Below are positions 58,441-64,000 of a stretch of 64,000 nt of DNA, piece after piece; the first letter of the stretch is position 1, and every line of letters starts with the position of its first letter. Location: NCBI RefSeq assembly GCF_026339995.1, contig NZ_JAPEPT010000001.1, positions 1,788,501 through 1,852,500 on the forward strand. The letters run 5' to 3'. Both the position numbers and the translations under genes were made by a program. The stretch comes from Streptomyces sp. NBC_01481. Its GTDB lineage: Bacteria; Actinomycetota; Actinomycetes; Streptomycetales; Streptomycetaceae. A model generated the notes under the pieces. That model did not search any database. It had not been told where the DNA came from and saw nothing but the letters and a program-made list of their open reading frames with translations.

Positions 58441-59232
58441 ATGAGCGATGTACTGGAGCTGGTGGACGTATCCGTGGTCCGCGACGGACGCGCTCTGGTG
58501 GACGACGTCTCCTGGTCGGTCAAGGAGGGCGAGCGCTGGGTCATCCTCGGCCCGAACGGCGCCGGCAAGACCACCCTCCTCAACATCGCGTCCAGCTACC
58601 TCTTCCCGACCACCGGCACCGCGACGATCCTGGGCGAGCGCCTCGGCGCCGTCGACGTCTTCGAGCTCCGCCCGCGTATCGGGATGGCCGGCATCGCCAT
58701 GTCCGAGAAGCTGCCCAAGCGCCAGACCGTGCTCCAGACCGTCCTCACCGCCGCGTACGGAATGACCGCCACCTGGCACGAGGACTACGACGCCGTCGAC
58801 GAGGAGCGCGCCCGCGCATTCCTCGACCGCCTCGGCATGACCGAGTACCTGGACCGCAAGTTCGGCACGCTCTCCGAGGGCGAGCGCAAGCGCACCCTGA
58901 TCGCCCGCGCCATGATGACCGACCCTGAACTGCTGCTCCTCGACGAGCCCGCCGCCGGTCTCGACCTCGGCGGCCGCGAGGACCTGGTGCGCCGGCTCGG
59001 CCGCCTGGCCCGCGACGAGTTCGCCCCCTCCATGGTGATGGTGACGCACCATGTCGAGGAGATCGCCCCCGGCTTCACCCACGTCCTGATGATCCGTCAG
59101 GGCAAGGTGCTGGCCGCCGGTCCGATGGAGACCGAGCTCAACTCCCGCAACCTTTCGCTCTGCTTCGGCCTCCCGTTGCTCGTCGAGCGCAACGGCGAGC
59201 GCTGGACGGCCCAGGGCCTCCCGCTCGGCTGA
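58441..59232 (+). CDS. Orphan ABC transporter ATP-binding protein
   Basis: The 263-residue protein is a single ABC ATPase: Walker A GPNGAGKTTLL near residues 38-48, signature LSEGERKR (SEG in place of SGG), LLLLDEPAAGLDLGGRED, and VMVTHHVEEI with the switch His. It lacks membrane segments and no permease gene is nearby. The E in the signature occurs in the ModF/YlmA-like group of ATPases. Its transport partner, if any, must be elsewhere. Confidence 0.9.
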   Translation: MSDVLELVDVSVVRDGRALVDDVSWSVKEGERWVILGPNGAGKTTLLNIASSYLFPTTGTATILGERLGAVDVFELRPRIGMAGIAMSEKLPKRQTVLQTVLTAAYGMTATWHEDYDAVDEERARAFLDRLGMTEYLDRKFGTLSEGERKRTLIARAMMTDPELLLLDEPAAGLDLGGREDLVRRLGRLARDEFAPSMVMVTHHVEEIAPGFTHVLMIRQGKVLAAGPMETELNSRNLSLCFGLPLLVERNGERWTAQGLPLG

Positions 59233-59320
59233 CCCGGCGTCCGGCAGGAGCGGCTGACCCGATACCGCCCCCGCTGTCGCCCCCTGTCCCGACCGCGACC
59301 ACCGGACCTACCATGACCAT

Positions 59321-59749
59321 GTGGAAATCGACGCATGGGTGTGGTGGTTGATCGGCGCGGTCGGACTGGGCATTCCGCTCGTCCTGACGGCGATGCCGGA
59401 ATTCGGAATGCTGTCCGCCGGAGCGGTGGCCGGGGCCATCGTCGCGGCGCTCGGCGGCGGCACGGTCGCCCAAGTCCTGGTGTTCGCAGTGGTTTCCGTC
59501 GCGCTCATCGCCGTAGTACGGCCCATCGCCACCCGGCACCGCGCCCAACGGCCCCAGTTCGCCAGCGGAGTTGACGCGCTCAAGGGCCGCCAGGCCGTCG
59601 TGCTCGAACGAGTCGACAGCGGCGGAGGCCGTATCAAACTCGCCGGTGAGATCTGGTCCGCGCGCGCACTCGACGCCGAGATGTCCTTCGAGGTGGGCCA
59701 GCAGGTCGACGTCGTGGAGATCGACGGAGCCACCGCCGTGGTCATGTGA
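59321..59749 (+). CDS. NfeD family membrane protein
   Basis: The 142-residue protein has an N-terminal membrane part with two or three hydrophobic segments (about 3-22, 28-48 and 50-70) and a C-terminal OB-fold-like domain (about 85-142). This is the short NfeD form. NfeD genes are usually next to SPFH genes, as here. The start is GTG at 59321. Confidence 0.9.
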   Translation: MEIDAWVWWLIGAVGLGIPLVLTAMPEFGMLSAGAVAGAIVAALGGGTVAQVLVFAVVSVALIAVVRPIATRHRAQRPQFASGVDALKGRQAVVLERVDSGGGRIKLAGEIWSARALDAEMSFEVGQQVDVVEIDGATAVVM

Positions 59750-59840
59750 CAAATGAATGCCGAACGCCCCCCATACCAGCCCGTGTTCTGGGAAACTCGA
59801 TCATCAGAATTATCCGGCAGCGAAGGGCACAGGGAACGCG

Positions 59841-60806
59841 ATGCAACCGATCATCATCGTCCTGATCATTCTGGTGGTGCTGGTCTTCATCGCCCTGATC
59901 AAGACGATCCAGGTCATCCCGCAGGCCAGCGCCGCCATCGTCGAGCGCTTCGGGCGCTACACCCGCACTCTCAACGCGGGCCTGAACATCGTCGTCCCGT
60001 TCATCGACTCGATCCGCAACCGCATCGATCTGCGTGAACAGGTCGTCCCGTTCCCGCCCCAGCCGGTGATCACCCAGGACAACCTGGTCGTCAACATCGA
60101 CACCGTCATCTACTACCAGGTGACCGACGCCCGCGCCGCGACCTACGAAGTCGCCAGCTACATCCAGGCGATCGAGCAGCTCACCGTCACCACCCTGCGC
60201 AACATCATCGGTGGCATGGACCTGGAGCGGACCCTCACCTCCCGCGAGGAGATCAACGCGGCCCTGCGCGGCGTCCTCGACGAAGCCACTGGCAAGTGGG
60301 GCATCCGCGTCAACCGCGTCGAGCTCAAGGCGATCGAACCGCCCACCTCCATCCAGGACTCGATGGAGAAGCAGATGCGCGCCGACCGTGACAAGCGCGC
60401 CGCGATCCTCACCGCGGAGGGCATCAGGCAGTCCGCGATCCTCACCGCAGAGGGCGAGAAGCAGTCCGCGATCCTGCGCGCCGAAGGTGAGGCCAAGGCG
60501 GCCGCTCTGCGCGCGGAGGGCGAGGCCCAGGCGATCCGTACGGTCTTCGAGTCCATCCACGCCGGAGACGCGGACCAGAAGCTCCTCGCCTACCAGTACC
60601 TCCAGATGCTCCCGAAGATCGCCGAGGGCGACGCCAACAAGCTCTGGATCGTGCCCAGTGAGATCGGCGACGCCCTCAAGGGCCTCTCCGGCGCCATGGG
60701 CAACTTCAACCCGATGGCCGGAATGGGGGGCGGCTCGGGATCCGGCTCCGGCAAATCCGGCGGCGGAAACGGCACGGAGCGCCGCGAGCAGCCCCCCATC
60801 GACTGA
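59841..60806 (+). CDS. SPFH/band 7 (stomatin/flotillin-like) protein
   Basis: The 321-residue protein has an N-terminal transmembrane helix (MQPIIIVLIILVVLVFIALI), the SPFH domain with VIPQASAAIVERFGRYTRTL and NAGLNIVVPFIDSIR, a coiled region with repeats of ILTAEGI/ILTAEGE, and a Gly/Ser-rich tail. Such proteins form membrane microdomain scaffolds. The ATG at 59841 follows the NfeD gene by 91 nt and is chosen because the frame further 5' is not coding-like. Confidence 0.92.
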   Translation: MQPIIIVLIILVVLVFIALIKTIQVIPQASAAIVERFGRYTRTLNAGLNIVVPFIDSIRNRIDLREQVVPFPPQPVITQDNLVVNIDTVIYYQVTDARAATYEVASYIQAIEQLTVTTLRNIIGGMDLERTLTSREEINAALRGVLDEATGKWGIRVNRVELKAIEPPTSIQDSMEKQMRADRDKRAAILTAEGIRQSAILTAEGEKQSAILRAEGEAKAAALRAEGEAQAIRTVFESIHAGDADQKLLAYQYLQMLPKIAEGDANKLWIVPSEIGDALKGLSGAMGNFNPMAGMGGGSGSGSGKSGGGNGTERREQPPID

Positions 60807-60864
60807 CCCCGGCGCCCCTCAGGCATGATCGGTGCATCCGGCACCGATCATCGAGGGGCACAGC

Positions 60865-61632
60865 GTGACCATTTGGGAGATGCTCGCGGTCTTCGCCGCG
60901 GGCATCAGCGCCGGCACCATCAACACCATCGTCGGCTCGGGGACCCTGATCACCTTCCCGGTGCTCCTCGCCACCGGCCTGCCCCCGGTCACCGCCACCG
61001 TCTCCAACGCGCTCGGCCTGATCCCCGGCTCGATCAGCGGGGCCATCGGCTACCGCGCCGAACTCAGCGGCCAGCGCAGCCGCGTCCTGCGCCTGAGCAT
61101 CGCCGCCGCGATCGGCGGCCTCAGCGGAGCCGTACTGCTCCTGATGCTCCCCTCCACGGCCTTCGAGACGATCGTCCCCGTCCTGGTGGCGCTCGCCCTG
61201 GTCCTGGTGATCCTCCAGCCGCGCATCACCAAGGCCGTCCAGCGCCGCCGCGACCGCAAGGGCACGCCCACCAACCCCGACGGCGGCCCGCTGCTCTTCG
61301 TCGGACTGATGCTCGCCAGCGTCTACGGCGGCTACTTCACCGCCGCCCAGGGGATCATCTACCTCGCCCTCATGGGCATGCTGCTCGACGACACCCTCCA
61401 GCGCCTCAACGCCACCAAGAACGTCCTCGCCGCCGTCGTCAACAGCATCGCCGCGCTCTTCTTCCTCTTCGTCGCGGACTTCGACTGGACGGCGGTCGCA
61501 CTGATCGCGGTCGGCTCCGCCATCGGCGGCCAGCTCGGCGCCAAGATCGGCCGCCGTCTGCCGCCGACGGCACTGCGGGCGCTGATCGTCGTGGTCGGCA
61601 CCTTCGCGATCATCCAGCTCCTGCTGCGCTGA
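60865..61632 (+). CDS. TauE/SafE family sulfite exporter-like permease
   Basis: The 255-residue protein has about eight hydrophobic helices with the N-terminal motif FAAGISAGTINTIVGSGTLITF, which marks TauE/SafE permeases. The second repeat near GGYFTAAQGIIYLALMG resembles it. Members export sulfite, sulfoacetate and related organic anions. The start is GTG at 60865 with a GAGGGG site. It is followed by a bidirectional hairpin at 61630-61677. Confidence 0.92.
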   Translation: MTIWEMLAVFAAGISAGTINTIVGSGTLITFPVLLATGLPPVTATVSNALGLIPGSISGAIGYRAELSGQRSRVLRLSIAAAIGGLSGAVLLLMLPSTAFETIVPVLVALALVLVILQPRITKAVQRRRDRKGTPTNPDGGPLLFVGLMLASVYGGYFTAAQGIIYLALMGMLLDDTLQRLNATKNVLAAVVNSIAALFFLFVADFDWTAVALIAVGSAIGGQLGAKIGRRLPPTALRALIVVVGTFAIIQLLLR

Positions 61633-61677
61633 CGTGCGAAAGCCCGCCCCCGACAGGAAGCGGGCTTTCGCACGTCA
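61630..61677. terminator. Bidirectional terminator between tauE and the HNH gene
   Basis: Perfect 18-bp arms (starting TGACGTGCGAAAGCCCGC) with a 12-nt loop, between convergent genes. The tauE stop codon TGA is the base of the stem. Confidence 0.85.
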
Positions 61678-61681
61678 CTAC

Positions 61682-62188
61682 CTACGCGGCGGGCGCCGCC
61701 AGCCACTGAGGCAGCGCCGACCGCTCACCGGCCCGCAGCCCCAGCAGCATCGCGTCCGCCGGAGACGGTACGAACGGCTCGTGCAGCAGCGGCATCCCCG
61801 CCTGCTCCGGCGTACGGTCCGCCTTGCGGTGGTTGTCCTCGGCGCACGAGGCAACCGTATTCAGCCAGCTGTCCTGACCACCGTGCGACCGCGGCACCAC
61901 ATGGTCCACCGTCGTGGCGCGCCTTCCGCAGTACGCGCACCGGTGCTGGTCCCGTACCAGCACACCCCGCCTGGACCACGGCGCCTGTCTTCGGAACGGC
62001 ACCCGGACATACCGGCAGAGCCTGATCACCCGAGGCACCGGAAGATCAACTGCGGCCGCACGCACACGGAGTCCGGGGTGAGCCTGCTCGACGACGGCTT
62101 TGTCCTGCAGCACCAGAACCACCGCGCGGTTGAGTGTCACCGTCGACAGCGGCTCGAAGCTCGCATTCAGTACCAGCGTGTCCCGCAT
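61682..62188 (-). CDS. HNH endonuclease
   Basis: The 168-residue protein has a C-terminal HNH nuclease domain. The zinc Cys pair is in HRCAYCGRRATTVDHVVPRS, followed by HGGQDSWLNTVASCAEDNHR, the His-Asn-His-like catalytic site. The N-terminal part (LVLNASFEPLSTVTLNRAVV) is the conserved head of this actinobacterial HNH family, which is widespread and of uncertain role. The ATG at 62188 is preceded by GGGAGGTGGG. Confidence 0.92.
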   Translation of the reverse strand: MRDTLVLNASFEPLSTVTLNRAVVLVLQDKAVVEQAHPGLRVRAAAVDLPVPRVIRLCRYVRVPFRRQAPWSRRGVLVRDQHRCAYCGRRATTVDHVVPRSHGGQDSWLNTVASCAEDNHRKADRTPEQAGMPLLHEPFVPSPADAMLLGLRAGERSALPQWLAAPAA

Positions 62189-62284
62189 CCAGCCCACCTC
62201 CCGTTTGCCGGCCCAACCCGTTGCGGGCCTTGGGCTTGGATCAACTCTGGCCGGGCGCGCCGAGATGGACAACGCAATAAAAGA

Positions 62285-62321
62285 TGCCCTGCCCTGATCT
62301 CTCCAAGACCAGGGCAGGGCA
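62285..62321 (-). terminator. Intrinsic terminator of the PEBP gene
   Basis: TGCCCTGCCCTG / CAGGGCAGGGCA form a perfect 12-bp stem with a 13-nt loop. On the minus strand it is followed by TCTTTTATTG, a U-rich run rare in this genome, 16 nt after the PEBP stop. Confidence 0.85.
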
Positions 62322-62337
62322 AACAACAAACGAACGA

Positions 62338-62874
62338 TCAGCTCTTCGAAGGACCTTCGTACTCCGCCAGCAGCTGCGCACGCGCAATCGTGTGGAAGCG
62401 GAGATTGAAGCCCACGACCGCCGGCGAGACGTCCGCGCCGGGGCCGAGCTTCTCCTTGTCCACCGCGTACACCGTGAAGACATAGCGGTGGTTCTCGCCC
62501 GCCGGGGGAGCCGCGCCGCCGAAATCCTTCGACCCGTAGTCGTTACGGACCTGAACGGCGCCCTCGGGCAGCCCTTCGAACTTCCCGCTGCCCGCACCGG
62601 CCGGCAGCTCGGTGACCGACGCCGGGATGTCGAAGAGCACCCAGTGCCAGAACCCGCTGCCCGTGGGCGCGTCCGGATCGAAGCACGTCACGGCGAAGCT
62701 CTTGGTCTGTGCCGGGAAGCCTTCCCACCGCAGATGCGGCGAGGTGTTGCCCGCCGCGTAGACCTGGGCGTCCTTCAGCACCGACCCCGGCGCGATGTCA
62801 TCGCTCACCACCGTGAACGACGGCACCGCAGGATGGAAGTCGTGCGGAAGGGGCGCCCTCTTGAGCTCGGTCAC
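62338..62874 (-). CDS. YbhB/YbcL family Raf kinase inhibitor-like (PEBP) protein
   Basis: The 178-residue protein has the PEBP ligand-site motifs: SPHLRWEGFPAQTKSFAVTC, FDPDAPTGSGFWHWVLFDIP and the HRYVFTVYAVDKEKL strand. YbhB-type proteins are small cytoplasmic phosphatidylethanolamine-binding-fold proteins with no clear bacterial substrate. The start is ATG at 62874, and a terminator with U-tract follows the gene. Confidence 0.95.
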   Translation of the reverse strand: MTELKRAPLPHDFHPAVPSFTVVSDDIAPGSVLKDAQVYAAGNTSPHLRWEGFPAQTKSFAVTCFDPDAPTGSGFWHWVLFDIPASVTELPAGAGSGKFEGLPEGAVQVRNDYGSKDFGGAAPPAGENHRYVFTVYAVDKEKLGPGADVSPAVVGFNLRFHTIARAQLLAEYEGPSKS

Positions 62875-62931
62875 GTCTGAACCTCCGATTCGGCTGTTCT
62901 GTCTGCCTTGCGTGCTCTGCCGAATCCGAGC

Positions 62932-63714
62932 CTAGAGCCAGTTACGGCGCCCGCCGACATCCGCCAGCCACTGGTTGAGGAATCCGGCCCAGTCGGTCGC
63001 GTGGAAGTCGTGGTGCCCCACCTTGAAGGCCTTGTACGAGTCGCTGCCCTCGCTGAACAGGCCCGGCTTCTTGTCCATTTCGACGATGACGTCCATCTCG
63101 CGGTCGTCCGCGACGAAGGTCAGCTCGACCTGGTTCAGCCCGCGGTACTGCTGCGGCGGGAAGAACTCGATCTCCTGGTAGAAGGGCAGCCGCTGCCGCG
63201 TCCCACGGATGTGCCCGCGCTCCATGTCCGCGCTCTTGAAGCGGAAGCCCAGCTGGATGAACGCGTCCAGGATGGCCTGCTGCGACGGCAGAGGGTGCAC
63301 ATTGATCGGGTCCAGGTCGCCCGAGTCCACGGCCCGCGCGATCTCCAGCTCCGTCGTCACACCGATGTTCATCCCGCGCAGCTGCTGCCCCGCGATGCTG
63401 GTGACCGGGGTCTCCCACGGAATCTCAAGACCGAACGGCACCACATGCACCGCCCCGGCCTTCACCTCGAACGCGCCACCGAGCCGCTGCTTGGTGAATT
63501 CGATGTCCTGCTTGACCTCCTGGTCACCACCCTCGACCTCGACCCGCGCCTGCAGACCGACGGAGAGCCCCTCGATCTGCTGGTCCACCGAGCCGCCCTG
63601 GATACGCACCTCGCCCTGGACGACACCGCCCGGTACGACGTTCGCCTCGGTGAGCACCGTCTCGACGGACGCGCCACCGGCGCCCAGGCTCGCGAGCAGC
63701 TTCTTGAACCCCAT
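62932..63714 (-). CDS. Spo0M family sporulation protein
   Basis: The 260-residue protein begins [20 protein letters not shown] and continues [21 protein letters not shown], the arrestin-like beta-sandwich of SpoOM. The second half ([20 protein letters not shown] and [20 protein letters not shown]) is the other half of the fold. Spo0M affects sporulation control in Bacillus and is conserved in actinobacteria. A GGAG site precedes the ATG at 63714. Confidence 0.93.
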   Translation of the reverse strand: MGFKKLLASLGAGGASVETVLTEANVVPGGVVQGEVRIQGGSVDQQIEGLSVGLQARVEVEGGDQEVKQDIEFTKQRLGGAFEVKAGAVHVVPFGLEIPWETPVTSIAGQQLRGMNIGVTTELEIARAVDSGDLDPINVHPLPSQQAILDAFIQLGFRFKSADMERGHIRGTRQRLPFYQEIEFFPPQQYRGLNQVELTFVADDREMDVIVEMDKKPGLFSEGSDSYKAFKVGHHDFHATDWAGFLNQWLADVGGRRNWL

Positions 63715-63788
63715 GTCCACTCCTTCTTCGTCCTGACCACTACATACGCGCGACGACCGTAACCGGTTCCCCGGTACCCTCGGACGCC

Positions 63789-64000
63789 ATGATCGAGAGC
63801 CCCGACCGTACGCCGCTGCCCCGGGAGTTCTTCGACCGCCCTGTGCTGGAGGTCGCGCCCGAACTCCTTGGCTGCACCCTGGCACGCCTCACCGACGACG
63901 GACCCATCGAGGTGCGGCTCACCGAAGTGGAGGCGTACGCGGGGGAGCTCGACCCTGGGTCCCACGCGTACCGCGGACGCACCGCGCGAAACTCGGTGAT
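63789..64000 (+). CDS. DNA-3-methyladenine glycosylase (Aag/Mpg), partial
   Basis: The first 70 residues are present and the reading frame is open to the window end. They show [20 protein letters not shown], the N-terminus of alkyladenine glycosylases, and LTEVEAYAG with the catalytic Glu, then [14 protein letters not shown], a conserved Aag segment. The enzyme removes alkylated bases in repair. The gene is divergent from spo0M, and the rest lies beyond position 64000. Confidence 0.93.
   Translation, partial: MIESPDRTPLPREFFDRPVLEVAPELLGCTLARLTDDGPIEVRLTEVEAYAGELDPGSHAYRGRTARNSV

Overview
This is a chromosomal window from a high-GC actinomycete, almost certainly a Streptomyces. Supporting this are the strong G/C bias at third codon positions, frequent GTG starts, a chaplin gene, a streptophobe-type membrane protein, a SURF1 protein, sporulation and envelope proteins, and the cruciform repeats typical of the genus. 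There are no rRNA or tRNA genes, no CRISPR array and no intact transposase.

Layout. 0-10 kb: a VOC protein, an ABC-F ATPase preceded by a 7-codon upstream ORF, a small HTH protein, an enoyl-CoA hydratase, an Asp23/AmaP envelope-stress cluster, an SDR and a GH15 enzyme. 10-21 kb: SURF1, a zinc-ribbon protein, a DEDDh exonuclease with a BRCT domain, a TetR regulator divergent from a catabolic operon (acetoacetate-decarboxylase-like protein, SDR, two amidohydrolases), a VIT1/CCC1 transporter, a coupled pair that may act on ether lipids (AGMO-like sterol desaturase and YhhN/TMEM86-like lysoplasmalogenase), and a zinc alcohol dehydrogenase. 21-32 kb: a secreted subtilase, DUF485/ActP symporter, MoaA, DUF3099, GlsB, TyrS and the TldD/PmbA pair.

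32-40.4 kb is an accessory block between tldD/pmbA and fabG/fabI. It holds a Phd/PIN toxin-antitoxin pair with a palindromic operator, a protein of about 1,920 residues with a P-loop NTPase module, and a translationally linked 506-residue protein ending in a HEPN-like RNxxxH motif. Base composition is less GC-biased than in the neighbours. This is the best candidate in the window for an undescribed system, plausibly an ATPase-sensor/HEPN-effector conflict system.

40-52 kb: fabG-fabI, a GntR regulator divergent from an MFS transporter plus a 38-residue companion, a SixA-type phosphatase, SerB, the streptophobe protein and an FHA-ABC transporter fusion. 52-64 kb: an SLT-domain wall hydrolase, QueA, an SDR, a two-component system followed by a cysteine-free chaplin, an orphan ABC ATPase, NfeD and SPFH proteins, a TauE/SafE permease, an HNH nuclease, a PEBP protein, Spo0M and the start of a 3-methyladenine glycosylase.

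A family of small palindromic MITE-like repeats occurs at about 10.1, 12.6, 26.1 and 27.5 kb. Three of the four copies supply the stop codon of the adjacent gene.
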